A stretch of 64,000 bases of DNA from Spizellomyces punctatus DAOM BR117 (lineage: Eukaryota; Chytridiomycota; Chytridiomycetes; Spizellomycetales; Spizellomycetaceae), in assembly GCF_000182565.1 (NCBI RefSeq), contig NW_015971540.1:553870-617869 (forward strand), written 5' to 3'. Position numbers and translations under genes: made by a program. Shown here piece by piece: positions 11,899 through 24,416 of this stretch. A model generated the notes under the pieces. The model made no database searches, had not been told where the DNA came from, and was given only the letters and a program-made list of their open reading frames with translations. Numbering within the stretch: the first letter of the stretch is position 1; the number at the start of each line of letters is the position of its first letter.

Positions 11899-12268
11899 AT
11901 GTCGTAAGTCTCATGTAAAGTTTTCACCAGAGAGTGCATGGAGCTGATCCGCGATAATTGATAAAGTTCTGGCCAATCTTACCACCCTACCGAACACGGC
12001 GGCGTCAAGAAGGACGGTAACCCCGACCGCCGTGTAAAAGGCGAGCACGTCTCCAGTGAGACTGAACCTGCGGATCGGACTCACTCTGCTGGGCAACAGC
12101 ATAGCGACATTTATAAACCAACGTGCGTACATTATTAGGAGGTGGACTTGCATGATACTTTACTCATCTAGTGTATTGCGACAATTTAGTGAGCATGGGG
12201 GAGTCAAGAAAGATGGTACGCGCGACAGGCGTGTGAAGGACGAAAATGTCACCGAAGAGGATGCATAG
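11899..12268 (+). CDS. Small hydrophilic stress-type protein with two EHGGVKKDG repeats
   Basis: Three exons: 11899-11903 (only ATGTC), 11967-12122 and 12190-12268, all in phase, giving 79 residues. The introns have GTAAGT and GTGCGT donors. The motif YHPTEHGGVKKDGNPDRRVK recurs near the C-terminus as YKPTEHGGVKKDGTRDRRVK. The residues between are charged and polar, and no membrane segment or signal peptide is present. Small fungal proteins with (Y)xPTEHGG(L/V)(K/R)xDGxPDxRV repeats are known and are usually stress or stationary-phase related; I cite that from general knowledge. The strong TATA box and CCCCT boxes fit inducible expression. The molecular role is unknown. Confidence 0.8.
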
Positions 12269-13012
12269 TTACAAAATTAAAGAAAAAGCTTTGAAAATGT
12301 GTAAAACACCGCTGTGAAAATAAACACTATTCAACAGAGTAGCTTTTTTTGGAACACTTCTGTCCCTGTATACAGTCACCTTTGAATGGTAGAACCAGGT
12401 GCACAGCGCGAGCACATCCTCTTTATCGCGCCCCATCTCTCAGGAGAAGGCTTCGTTGGCAAGCCGCGTTCAAATATGACGAGGCCAGATGAATGATAGT
12501 CAATCTAGTCAACTTGCACCTTGAGTAAGCGCCCTGCAAGATGCATGTCTTCAAAGTTCGCTCCGTAGAATGATCGGCATTACTCTTATTTAGGGATTTG
12601 CTGTAAAACCTGCCCTCACCCGTCAAGCTTCAATCTTCAGCCTCAATGAAACTTGTCGTGAGTCCAAATTGACGTGGCTGTCAGGGCTGGTTTTAGGAAT
12701 GTCCGAGTTGCTCACCTTCGCAAGACCGAAGAACTACGAAGTTTTTGAAATACATGTGTGATACGGTCATGAAAGTGACATGTTGCTCTATTATGCAGTT
12801 TTGACCTGATATCCCAGATTCCCGTAGCTACTACTACTGGTGTGCACCTCTTGACACAAGATTTGCCACCCGACATATAACGTCCTAGATAATGAGAGGC
12901 CGACGCTGGCGCACGTATCGCATGCCATTTGTCAGTATCTAGGTAGTGTCTGAATATACTACATAGCTCGGCAATAGGACATCCGAAGGAACTCCTTTCC
13001 TTCCCGAGACCC
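12269..13012. other. Intergenic between convergent genes
   Basis: The region starts with an A-rich stretch and an AATAAA near 12320 that could serve 3'-end formation of the upstream gene. I see no supported coding or RNA feature in the rest. Confidence 0.5.
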
Positions 13013-13456
13013 TCACCACAAAGCCTTCCGCCTAATTCTATCGATTCTCGTCTTTTTCTTCCCTAGTGGCAAATTCTCAAACTCTGTCTCCGCCTGCTTT
13101 TTGAGCATGTCCTTTCGGTCTTTGGGACATGGGGCGATTCGCATGATGAAGCCAGGATAAGAATTGTACTTTCTGGCAAGTTCCTGTACTGTCCACGTAT
13201 CCGGATCCTCCTGTCGCAGTGTTCTAGCTTCCTCTATTTGTTGTTGAGTGAGCCATGATCGCTTGGGATATGTTCGAAGTCTTGGAGGAAGGTCCTTTTC
13301 ACTGGATGGTTTGACGGGTGCGGCGTGTCTGTGGATTAAGGTACTTCCGTCGTCGAGAACCACACGCGGAGTATCCGTAGGGATATTCCATGTGTAGAAG
13401 GAGCGACACAGGAGGCTGTTATGCGACCGCACTATGGCCCGAGCAGCAGTCAACAT
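13013..13456 (-). CDS. MRPL20: Mitochondrial large ribosomal subunit protein mL58 (MRPL20 family)
   Basis: A single exon of 147 residues. I prefer the ATG at 13456 over one 17 codons upstream, because it gives a typical mitochondrial presequence (MLTAARAIVRSHNSLLCRSF). The conserved core is RSWLTQQQIEEARTLRQEDP, then DTWTVQELARKY, then MRIAPCPKDRKDML, with a basic C-terminal helix. This matches the fungal mL58/MRP-L20 family, a component of the mitochondrial 54S subunit. A CACGTG box lies 76 bp upstream of the start. Confidence 0.85.
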   Translation of the reverse strand: MLTAARAIVRSHNSLLCRSFYTWNIPTDTPRVVLDDGSTLIHRHAAPVKPSSEKDLPPRLRTYPKRSWLTQQQIEEARTLRQEDPDTWTVQELARKYNSYPGFIMRIAPCPKDRKDMLKKQAETEFENLPLGKKKTRIDRIRRKALW

Positions 13457-13531
13457 TTTGAGCAAGAGGTTCACCAGCTCTTGCTTCCTTCGACATTTTT
13501 TGGTCACGGAGGAATGTCACATGTTGTGTAG

Positions 13532-13537
13532 CACGTG
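13532..13537. promoter_or_regulatory. CACGTG box upstream of mL58
   Basis: CACGTG within GTAGCACGTGACTAC, 76 bp 5' of the mL58 start codon. This is the core site of bHLH factors such as Cbf1/Pho4/USF types. The same box lies upstream of other genes in this window. Confidence 0.45.
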
Positions 13538-13851
13538 ACTACGGGATATCGTCAACTTAATATTACAATGCGAACTCGTCCGGTATGGCATGTATGCATA
13601 CGGAATAGAAGGATTCTTGCTTGCGATATAAACATCTCACACATAGAATGAAAGTAACTATGCCAGAAGACAGCAAACCGCACCTGGGGACGATCGTTGC
13701 CAAACTCTAGACCTCCGAGGTAAACTCACGTGCCTGATCAGGTAATCCGGGCAGTGATCATCATGGGCAGGACCGCCAAGCGACCTTCCTTCCGCATTGC
13801 CCTCGGGAAGACCGAATAACCAACGTTGGGAAGCAGACATTATTGTTACGA

Positions 13852-16800
13852 ATGGACAGGGACGAGGTATGTCTTGAAGAATGGGGACGCTTCTACAACT
13901 GCCCTTAGAATACACATAACCTAAGTTGCGCCTTCAAGGCCCTCCTCCTCGAATCCCTCGCACTTCTCTTCTCGCTTGCAGATGAGCTCCGCAAGCTCGA
14001 CATTACAAACGGTAAGAATGGAAATTGGATCTTATTGGCACGGGCATTCTGCGATCAATGATTGAATTTGGAACATTCTTGTCACAGTTCGGGCCAGCGA
14101 GTTACACTATGACCAGAGTGATATGGCCTTGGAGGCGCTCAATTTGGTGCGAGATCGTTGCAACCAACTCGAGGATGCCATCAGATCGGGCCAATCAAAA
14201 GGAAAAGGACGAAGCGCGGCACATGCGCACGGCGGTGTTATCTCGTTCTCATCAACGGCAACCCTAGCAGAACCTATTCCATGGGAGAGTGAATTGCCAG
14301 GACCGAACGGCACTGGAGACTGGGAGATACATCCGCCACCGATTGGTGGCTCCCATACCCCTGGAAGTCTTGGAAGGCCGCGTACTGCGTTTGTGAAAGC
14401 TGGTTTTGGCGATCGGCATGAAGAGTATTCTCACACCGTCACTGGCCACTTGGCGAGATCCCCGGAGCGAACCGTGGATGCCGCAGATTATATGGAATCA
14501 AGTTCACGATCGTCAACCCAGCCGCAACCGGTCGCATATACCGCCTTATCAACAAGCTCACCAGCAAAATCGTTTCCATCTGGAACCTCTTGGCCTCCAG
14601 AAGATATATACGAAGCGCACCCGGTTAACCCAATCCCACCTTTCGTGACGCGTTCAATGACTAACGGCGTACCGCCTGCATTGTCAAGTACTTCGTCCCA
14701 GGTATGACATGCCTTGCGTTGAGCTCATGTGTTAAATGCCGGCACTAACACTAATGTAGCCAACACCCAGCGCTTCATCATTGACTGCTGCATCAGCCAG
14801 CCGTGATACGCAGCTCGAAACTTCACATTCCAAAAAGTGTATCGAAATCACGCCCAGTGATGTCGACACGGAAACGGTCTACGTCGCTTGTAAGGAATAT
14901 AAAAAGCCGGAACCAAATTCGATGGACATTAGCCTAAAGCCCGGGGACCGCGTGAAGATAACCTGCGTAATGGACGATAACGTCACCGCCTTGGGATCGA
15001 ATCTGGTAACAGGGGCAGAAGGAACTTTTCCACTTTCCTGCCTCACATTCAAGTTTGCGTGGGATGAACTTCAAGCTGATACCGGTAAAGTACCAGCTGG
15101 CACCGCCCAGTCAGCGCCAACATCACTAGTTACTCCGGTCAGAAGGAACGAGCCGCCCGTAGCTGCACCACCGCCTCTAATGCATACCCCTATACCATCT
15201 GCGTCCACGGGCCCGTTCCCGCCATCTGTAGCAACGTCTGGGGGGCCGTCTGGGGGATCATCGGGAGAGTCCTCTTCGTCACGAGTAAACAGCATGATGC
15301 CAGGACGATATCTTGCCATAAAGAGCTATCCCGCAAAAAGCGAACTGGAGATATCATTGAAGCTTGGTGACGAGGTCGAGGTCATATGTTTTGCTGAGGA
15401 TGGGAACACTGCTTTCGGGCTGCACATGCCAACAAAGAACCAAGGCGCTTTCCCTTCATCCTATTTGCGCCGGCTGCCTGACGACGTAAAGGACAAAAAG
15501 GACGTCATCCCGGAGTTCATGACAAGTGCTTTGGCTGGCATGATGAGTAACGGCTCTAGTAGTAGTGCGGCCATTCCTATCCCTTACGAGGCTGAGCTGG
15601 CCAATCCAATTGGTGGATCCTCATATGAGCTTCCATCAAGGAGTTCGTCCCTTGCCTCCAATAGCCGAGCAAGTATTGCGTCCAGCGCGTCCGCCAATGT
15701 TTCGCGAGAAAACTCCTTTAGCCGTCACTCAAACCCCGAGCCTTCAGGTCTTTCCTCCAATGTGCAAATACCACCTAGACAACTCCCTGCGTCTAGCGTA
15801 CCGTCTTCGGAAGCATCCCCTATTTCTGCCGTGTCATCGCAGCTGCGACCAGCCGACTCTCTGTCGAAAGAAACCAGGCATAATCGGGATCGTGATTCCG
15901 TCATGGCTGCTATAGCGGCTTTGGAAGAGGAAAATGCAACTGCTTACAAAGTGTACTCTGATACTATCGGGCGATTTAGAGCTGATGGACGCCCTGTACC
16001 ATTAGCTATGGTAATGTCAACTTGTGGGATCGTTTAGTCTCACGTACATGATTACCACGGGATGCATGAACTGATCAGTTACATATGCTTATATTAGAAT
16101 CTGGAACTCATGAAAGCTTTGACAAACAATATGGCGCAATATAACTGGAATCGTGAAGAGCAAGAAGAGATGCTTAGGTATGCACTTTCGGTCGAATACT
16201 TGAGTCTTCATGTCCAGTATAGCAATCTAACCCTCTTACCAACAGGGAACGAGCGGAAAGTACCGAAGACGTGGATCACCAACAACCTCCCCAGCACCCG
16301 CCAGCCCCGATACGTTCGGAATCGTATGTGGGTACGCACGAGGTTTTAGGCCAGTTCCAGCAACGCGTCAGCATTTTCCGAGAAAAGGGATACCATCCAG
16401 CGGCTCCACAGGTGTTGGGCTCGGTAAGCCGGCTGGTGCTGGTCATTAGAAACTAGCTGTATAAGAAGTGGACTGAACCGTCATGCAATTTTCTTCGTTT
16501 GACAGGCGGCTCGAGGAGGTCAAGAGGAGCACGTCGTCCCTCCGCGCCAACAGATATCATCCGAAGAAGCTCAGAAACAGCGAGCAACCCTCATATCGAT
16601 TGTACTGGAACTGGAATACACGGAGACCAATTATAGAAATGACTTGCATGCGTTGATAGACGTACGTTTCTTACAATTGGTAGCGACCTTGATTCTTATT
16701 AACCTGCATCGCGCCACAGCATATCATGAAGCCTATGATCGCCGAAAACATTGTCCGAAAAGCCGACATCGATCACATCTTTAAGATCATTCCTCAGTTA

Positions 16801-18305
16801 TGCAGCCTTAGTGATATCCTCGCTGTTCAACTCTCGGAGGCAGCGCAGAACTTTGATAGAGATCCCTTTGCTGTTGGCACCGTATTTCTGAATCACGTTA
16901 GTAGCCGCGTTTGCACCTGTAGTCTTTGTCGACTTCTTCTGATTGATTCATCGCTGTTATCTCATAGGTGGAGGAGTGGAATATCTACATTAAATACGTG
17001 GAGAACTATGCAATGGCCAAGAAGACCATACGGCGACTCGAAGACTCTAAAACATGTGGTGAAGCTTTCAAACAATTCTTAGAGGTAATTACATGGATTC
17101 GCCATTCTTACGAATCCGTTACTGAATTCAGGAGGGTTTATCTCAGAAATGTCGCCGAAAACCCGAATGCCACAGAACCGATATTCACGGATTCTTAATA
17201 TTACCCATTCAGAGAATCAGTCGTTACTGGCTTTTGCTTCAGCGTACGTGCAATTGTGCGGTGATTGCTTCTTTGTTTAGTTGTTGATGGAAGAATTGCT
17301 GCAGGTTTGAGGAAACATAGTGACCACACTAACCCGGCGTGTGAAACGTGAGTTAACCCAGTCTGTATTGCATGAACTGTGAGCCAGGATTAACCTTTCG
17401 GTCTGCAGTCTCGAGGTGGCTGGGCAGTACATGTTCCAGATAGGTAGTATGTTAGACTATGTCAAGCGAAGGGACGATGAAATGCATCGCATGTTTGAAA
17501 TTGCGGGCGAAGTCAAAGGGTTTCCGGTGCGTTTCTCAATCTCGTTGGGCTTTGAAAGACCAGATAATTGAATAATCTCCCGTGCCTAGGCGAATATCAT
17601 CTCCTTCACTCAACGACGCTTTATTGCCCAATACGAAGCGGATGAAGTGACTGGGGCGAAAAGGCTTATTCTCTTCCTATTCTCGGACTGCATCCTGGTA
17701 TGCACATATCGCAAACCGCGGGACATTGCAGCAGACGGTAAGAAATACGAACTGGCCTTAAAAGTGGAATCCAAAGGCATGGTTATCGAAGACGATCATG
17801 GTAGGCATCTGTATTCCTTCTTTGCAGTACCCTGGTATACCTTTTAATTGGGATTACCATCATAGACGATCCGTCCATGATCCGGCTTCGTTTTACGGAA
17901 CACAACCCACCAACGTCACAATCAAGCGCCAACTCCCGAGACAGTTCCACATCGGGTGGTTTCCGCATTTCGTGGGAAAGATCTCGGTCCTCTGTAAGCC
18001 TATCCGATCATCACGGACACGGCGGTCGTCGCCTGTCGTCGGACTTGGACGAACCAGTCCATTTACTACTGGTCTTGCGATTTGCCGATAGCCGAACGAG
18101 AGATGAGTTCATTTCAGATGTGAAGAAAGCGGAAGAATGGGGATTGAGAAGATTGAGGGAAAAGGAAAAGGGTGGTGGTGTCCCTGCGGAGGTCCCTCCT
18201 GTACGAGAGAAGAGAGGAAGCTTGGCAGAGAGGGCGTCGGTGTTTGAGTTGACAAATGGGGAGGACCTGTTGAATGAGTTGTATTATCAGGGGAAAGTTG
18301 GATGA
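13852..18305 (+). CDS. Rho guanine nucleotide exchange factor (SH3-SH3-DH-PH)
   Basis: Fourteen exons fit with consistent phase: 13852-13866, 13939-14011, 14088-14701, 14760-16010, 16098-16177, 16246-16423, 16506-16661, 16720-16896, 16968-17084, 17132-17243, 17281-17347, 17409-17526, 17590-17800 and 17866-18305. The N-terminal segment is helical (ADELRKLDITN, NLVRDRCNQLEDAI). Two SH3 domains follow: VACKEYKKPEPNSMDISLKPGD...GTFPLSCL and AIKSYPAKSELEISLKLGDEV...GAFPSSYLRRL. A Dbl-homology domain starts at ATLISIVLELEYTETNY and contains the CR3 signature LILPIQRISRYWLLLQ. A PH domain follows (RLILFLFSDCILVCTY ... RTRDEFISDVKKAEEW). Such proteins activate Rho/Rac/Cdc42 GTPases at membranes. The five-codon first exon is the least certain part. 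Confidence 0.88.
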
Positions 18306-18572
18306 GACGTGATAGATGTCGAATGTTCGGTGCATATAACTTTCTCATGGGACACTTGGCGGCTATCTGTTGTACATAGGTTGTTGTGTGGGAGATATTC
18401 TAAATAGTTGGGATTCGAGGTCTGTGATCCGCCGCCAATTGGACGGTGAATTCAGGCGACAACCAAGTTTGAAGCTGAGGGCACATGTGACAATTAGAGA
18501 CATGGAAACGATTTTACTATTCATCTGTACTATTATTTACATATCAATTACAAAATTTCATGAACCTTTTGG
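18306..18572. other. Convergent 3' intergenic
   Basis: A short stretch between the convergent RhoGEF and phospholipase D genes. Nothing else is seen. Confidence 0.6.
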
Positions 18573-21500
18573 CTACGTAAATACTCTGCGAGGCGCCAAC
18601 TGATGCAACCCTTTAAACAAACGAGACAGCTCTTCCTCTTCCAAAAAGTGGACAGGAAAACGGACAGCATGCCCCCTCACCCTCTTCTCCAAAATCTCTT
18701 TTGCCAAAAGGTCACCGTCACTTTCATTGAGAAGAACATCACCGGTTTCGGTAGTGTCTCGAGCAAGTTCCTGGTCATCCATTAAATCTTTTACGCGGAG
18801 GGTAAGAGGTACTCCTTGCTCTTTAGCCATGTCGTTCATATGCTTTTCCATGTTTTCTTCCACTTCTCCACCGCGTGTTCGAAGGAAATCTTTGTAGTCT
18901 TTCCAATTTTTTACAGTGTCATCTGGGACGACGTGAAAGACGTGGCGCAACGTTCTGGTATTGATGTCCAATGTTGTGGTCCAAAACTCCCAGCAGGCAT
19001 CAGAGACAGGGTCAAGGAGGGCGGGTTCAGTGCTGTACTCTTCTGGCTTGTGCGTTTCGTCCGCGGAATACACATCGGTCATTGCTGGAGGGAAGGGAAC
19101 TCCGAGATGTTCATGAAACAGGCGGAGACGAAGTGAGTAGACAAAGTTGGAGGCGTTCGGGTAGGGATTGGATGCCATGGTCGTCGTGATACCCTTTGTG
19201 TCCGTCAAAAGAATGGCGAGTTCAGAGTCGCGGGAACCCATTTGTGAGCGATCATTGATGTTGGCGCTTCCAATGAGTGCGTAGCGGTCATCAACAAGTA
19301 GGATCTTTATTATGGTAAGTATTCTTGATTTCAGTGCGCATCAATGTGCAAGAACCTACCTTTGCATGCACATAGACCTGTTCAGTTACCAACCGATTAC
19401 CCAAGACATCCCATTTTCGAAGTCCCACAAAACAGATATATTTGCCAAGTTGATCCTTGCTAATGCCTCCCTTCTCCAGCTCGTCCAATAGCCCTCGGAT
19501 GCATTCCGTTTGGGCACTGAGAACATACGGCAATGCGGGATCTGAATCGCCTTTAGTCACATCCCCGTGAAACGCAGGAAAAAGAGGTATGATAATGTAG
19601 GCCCTATATTGCTCGCCCTTCGCGTGCGCTACCAGAATACGGTGAGCCAGGGTGGATGCGATCGGGTTATGGACTCGAACACGGGAGATAGGAAGCTTTT
19701 GACCGCGGCGATTGAAATGGGGGGGCTCCTTTCCTTGTGGTGACTGGTGCTGTACATGCGGAGAAGGAGAAGAAAATTTCGTGATAAAAAACTGGTTTTC
19801 GATATAGACATAATGTTTAGAGTTGCGGATAAGGTCAATGTACGCGTTGTTGATGGATTTCTCCCGAGGAGTTCCCGCCGACCATTGCGACGCAGATCTG
19901 CATTAAGATATAAGCGACCACGTCCAGTTTGTAACCGGCAATAATAGCATGCATTTGAAAACAAAGCTATACCTCAGGATTTGTATCTGAAGAGATCCAG
20001 TTGCCTCCTCCGGCGTCTGTTGAATTAAGCACTGACTGGGGTAAAGCCACGGAATGACATGGTCTGCTTTTTTCTTCTCCCACTACGGTAGTAACGTCCA
20101 ATATAAGTACAACGTGCACGATTCGCTGTCCGATGGACATTTTCAATTCGTCTTTTGTACCTTTGCGAAATTCCATCGCTGAATAAAGTGCCAGACCAAG
20201 TCATCCACAGGGCCTTCAATGTTTTCCTCTCCAGGACGTTTACGGAATGTACATGCGATGTCGTGCCAAGGCATTCTGTAACCATAACGGTCACACACAT
20301 GCAAAGTGTAATGTCATGACCATCAGTTTCTCACCTGGCCGTATGGTCTCGTGGAATGATATCCTCAAAAGGTTTCTCGCCAAGTTTTAAGAAGTCCTTA
20401 ATTCGCGGATTGCTGTAATCCTGCAGCCCAAAATGTTAAAGGGTTTACAAAAACAACTACGCTCGCAAATCATATCTCAATATCAACCAACCTGCCCAGG
20501 AAAAATGTTTGCCAGCGGCTTGGACGGCAAATGATCTAATGCACGTTTAGGTGCATCTGCATTTTCATCCTGCCTTTCAGTCATTTTGCCCTCGGTGGGC
20601 ATGAAGAGAGAGGTCGGTGGAGTGCCTGCTTGAATGTTAGTTGTGCTGATGACACCATTTCTTTCGGTTTCTGGTTTCTTGCTGTCATCTACGTTCTCAG
20701 CTGACGGGGCGATAGAGTCTTTTGCGTGCTCGCCATTGACCAAATGCAAAGCATCGTGCACAAGCGGGGAACATTCAATTGTGCCGTGTTTGTGAGATTG
20801 ATGTTCATTGAGAAGATTAGAGTCCTTCTCGGATGCTTCAATCTTGTTTGATATCTCATTGCCATCTGTTCGAGGTTCAAGGTGGCCTTGACTATTGTAG
20901 ACCAGATCGTCCCGCAAAGTGTGTTCTGCAGTGTCGTAGCGACCAACGCACAGGTCAATTCCGCCGATGAACGCAATTTTCCTGCCGATTGCCGTACAGC
21001 TTGATCAGGATGCTGTGTGCTAAAAGACAGTAAATGTATAATTACTTACCGATCAATGATAGCCGCCTTCTCATGGTGTGCCCACATGACCGTATCGAGA
21101 ACTGGGCCGATAAACCCTCTCCCTTGATCCGGATGTCTCAATACTACGATATTACTCCTCTCCTTCAGCTCCAATTCGCCATTAGGGTCTTCCACAGCGG
21201 GATCAAGAAGATAATACGGCATTTTTCTAGCCATGAACGCCTCCTTGGCGTGTAAGGACGCGTTAGGAAGGTTCATCTCTTTGTACAAGAGAATGTAGAT
21301 GCGAACGCCTTCGTTTGCTTTCTTGAAGAGAAGGCGATCAAGTCGGGTGGGCAAGTGCTCGTTATGTATGCCATCAGCACCTCGACGCAGAAAGATTTCG
21401 GGAGTTATAAACCAATCTGCTAGAAGGATCAGTACCTGCCATCCGTGACAAACCACATTCGACGATATACCTGCAATCAAGATTTCCTTTTCCGCGGACA

Positions 21501-23113
21501 CAATTGCATCATAGACTTGCTCAAAGTGCGCACTTGCATCCACCATCCATTTGACGCAGTCTGCATGAGTTCCTAGGCGAACCGGCGCGAAGGAGTCATA
21601 GCGGCCAACGTCTGCCTGCACCTGCCTGAACCACGTCGTTCGCTCTCGCCGCAGTTCAAGCTGTGCTACCCATTCTCTCGCTACACGAGCCCGTCCACGT
21701 CCGCCTATTTCATAGTGGAAATCGATGAGGAGATCACGAAAGCCATTGAGGACGGCCAGTCGGTGCTTGTCCTAAGAGACGTTATGTTATTTTCGTGGTT
21801 GAAGCTGTGCATCCTGCGGCTTTAATTCTTACCTTGACCCATATTTCATTGGTGCGCTTATTGAAAGGCCTCAATACCAACGCGTTTCGTAGAGCATGAT
21901 GCTGTCTGCCTCCAGGGCGCACTGATACACGATCTTCGAGATTGCCGGTGGGATCCTCATCACGTGGGTGAAAGTCCATCTGTTTACGTTGAGTATCTTT
22001 ATGCAGGACCTGAAAGTACCCATCAATTAACAACACTTCTTGGGGGGTGATATCCATTGGGGAGTAAAAGTACAATAGGTAGTTTGAACGCAGAGCCAGC
22101 CATCGCTGTTGGGACGTCCGCGGTACAAGAAAATCCGGGAAACAAAAGACCTGGACAATGAAGGTCAACAATGAGCTCAACCCTGTTGCTATATGCACGG
22201 ACTCTTACATCGTTCTTTCTCCCTCCCCGCCGCTTTTTAACCCATCCCTCTTTGCCCTTCACACCGTCGTGCCACGTTCCAATCAAACTCGTCCGAGATA
22301 GCTCAATTAGCCCGCATACAATCATTCCCCTTCTTCTCTCTTCTACAGCAGCCCAGGTTTCTCCTAGGATATTCCATGGTTCTTTAACCTCCTTCAAAAC
22401 GCGTCGCAAGAACTCGACAAGCTCTTCCCCTCTTCGTTCGCCTTTTAGCAATGGCTTCGGGACTGGCCTCTTTTCTGTTGGAGTCCAATATTGTCCATTA
22501 TCTTCTTCATGAACATGTTTGACTTCATCCTCATCGCCATTGCGTGTCTTCTCAGACAATTCATCCCTTTTAATTGGGGAGATGCCGGCTCTTCTCACAA
22601 GGCGTTTTTGTATTCTTTTGAATCGAGGGTCGTTGTTATCGGGATCTGACAGGAGCACAGAGAATCGATGAAAGTCTTTGGGGCGTATGCTGAGAGTCCA
22701 GTGCGTTCCGGTGGGCTTGTGAGTGAACTCAATTTCGTGGGCATCTTTATAATGGGGCCCCTGATGTGTTCGGAAGGAGCCATGCTTGATGTTATCCCAA
22801 TCGTACCAGCGCTGTTTTAGGAAAGGTATTGTTCTAACGAGCTTGATCTGTTACAATCATGAGAAACTAATTGGAAGGCACGAAAATACACTGCAAATGG
22901 TACCTCCAAGTCCTCGAACCTCGGCTCAGGATAACCAGTATCACTAGCCGATACAAACATTCCCTCCGGGCTCTCACCCACCCTCTCCGCCTCATCGTCT
23001 GAATTTCTCCTTTCCTCCGACTTTTGAAGGCGGTGCCTTTCCCGCCATTGTTTTATCCTTTCTGCAGTTGCAGTGCGACTGAGGAAACGGAAAGGGGACC
23101 CGTCCGTGTCCAT
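18573..23113 (-). CDS. Phospholipase D (PX/PH-type, two HKD motifs)
   Basis: Eleven exons in consistent phase give about 1,298 residues: 23113-22904, 22847-22209, 22150-21833, 21771-21471, 21416-21050, 20981-20492, 20420-20335, 20275-20161, 20073-19973, 19897-19360 and 19304-18573. The N-terminus is PX-like (KHGSFRTHQGPHYK ... SIRPKDFHRFSVLL). A PH-like part follows (EGWVKKRRGG ... RWLALRSNYLLYFYSP). The first catalytic motif is HHEKAAIIDR, followed by FIGGIDLCVGRYD. The second is VHAKILLVDD followed by IGSANINDRS, with an intron splitting HAK from ILL. A Ser/Glu-rich insert of about 140 residues separates the first motif from PWHDIACTFRK. The enzyme hydrolyses phosphatidylcholine to phosphatidic acid, like yeast Spo14 and animal PLD1/2. 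An in-frame TAA directly precedes the ATG, which supports this start. Confidence 0.9.
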
Positions 23114-23169
23114 TTAATTTCATAAAATAGGTCTCTTGGTTTTTTTGTTTTTGCACGTACGTCAGGAGT

Positions 23170-23846
23170 CTCAAGAATGTAATGGGGATTTTGGTGGGAG
23201 GATTTCGCATGTCGAAAGAACACTTTTAAACTGGATCTGCTGTGGAGGCTTAGTCGAATGGGCACGTTCTCCAAAGAACTCAAGCATGACATCATTCATT
23301 TCCTTTTCGTGGCGGGAAATAAAATGAAATGTATATGCATTGCAGTCGATTCGCTCCATTGCAGCCAGTTTATCCTGGATTAACCTTCGTGTCATCACAA
23401 ATCCACAGATGCAACTGGCCCAATTGATGATGCCCGCAATCCATATCCTCCACACCGACATCCGTCAACCATTTATCGACAAATTCTTTTCGCTTGATGA
23501 CGCTCTTCCCAAAAAACATTATCCGAGCCTCCTCCTCGCTCAACTCTACAATCTTTGTTTCCATTTCAACTTGTTTCCGAACTTCCCACATCGCGCAGCG
23601 AACCAGATTGGTGACTGGCTTTTCTGCAGTTGAAATAAAAAAGGGCGTGTAGACCTGGATTATCTGCTTGGTGTCCATCGTATGTTCGATAAACCACCAG
23701 CGCACTTCTTCTTCGCTTTGCTCTTTGGTGTCAGGGGGTACTGTCCAGTGCAAAGTCCTAGTGAAATGGTTCTGGTCGGTTCCAATGACTTGGTGAATGG
23801 AAGGCATCTGCAGCGAAGCGTCTGTTTTCAGGTCCGTGGCAGGCAT
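23170..23846 (-). CDS. Unknown protein upstream of phospholipase D
   Basis: One long minus-strand frame runs from an ATG at 23846 (or 23927) to 23370. It is rich in charged residues (KEQSEEEVRWWFIEHT, MWEVRKQVEMETKIVEL). A second frame, 23461-23171, overlaps it and reads RRLIQDKLAAMERID, then EMNDVMLEFFGERAHST. A join is possible by splicing from AAG|GTTAAT near 23383 to a GAAAAG|GAAATG acceptor; otherwise there is a frameshift. I do not recognise the family. CACGTG boxes overlap the upstream ATG, favouring the inner start. Confidence 0.45.
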
Positions 23847-23924
23847 AGCTTGCGAATCCGGGCAACAGTGCAGGGTTGTGCTGGAATTTTGTCTGGGAAG
23901 TAAATGTGAGCTGACGTGTGCTGT

Positions 23925-23940
23925 CACGTGAACGCACGTG
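23925..23940. promoter_or_regulatory. Two CACGTG boxes 10 bp apart
   Basis: CACGTG at 23925-23930 and again at 23935-23940, about 80 bp upstream of the ATG at 23846. One helical turn of spacing would suit cooperative bHLH binding; this is inference. Confidence 0.5.
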
Positions 23941-24416
23941 TGATTATAAACAAACGGTCAAATACACATCTGGAATCCAAATCATCTACGTTCCTTCTTT
24001 GGTATACAGCCAAAACCCAATGCTTCAACCCTCTTACTAGGGCCTGTTTTCCAGCACCTTTGTTGAACACCTAACAGCAGACACCAAAACCATCGCATCC
24101 ACGGTATCCAGACTTGGCAAGAACGTTTTTGTGGATCTCTCATCAGCGCTCTCCCACCTATTGCAGCTATCGCATCGCAACCAGGACATCCGTCACATCC
24201 GTCACAGTCACATCTGCTTACAGTATCTCCAGCATCTGCAAAGTCTGCACTTGTGAAACCGCACAACTCTGCACCATAAAATACACCTCATCGTTCGATT
24301 TGCACTAGGTGCCTCCTTGCCAACTTGCGCATCATCACCTCTCATCCTCCAGTCTCAAAGTGATGCCAAGTCTCTAACATAGCGGCACTGATTCGCGACA
24401 CTATCTCATAGCTCTC

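Noticed and set aside
13658-13840. Small minus-strand gene starting MSASQRWLFGLPEG with a GTGAGT donor
   Set aside because: Its start would be 11 bp from the RhoGEF start on the other strand, and the only in-phase acceptor nearby would make a 23-nt intron.
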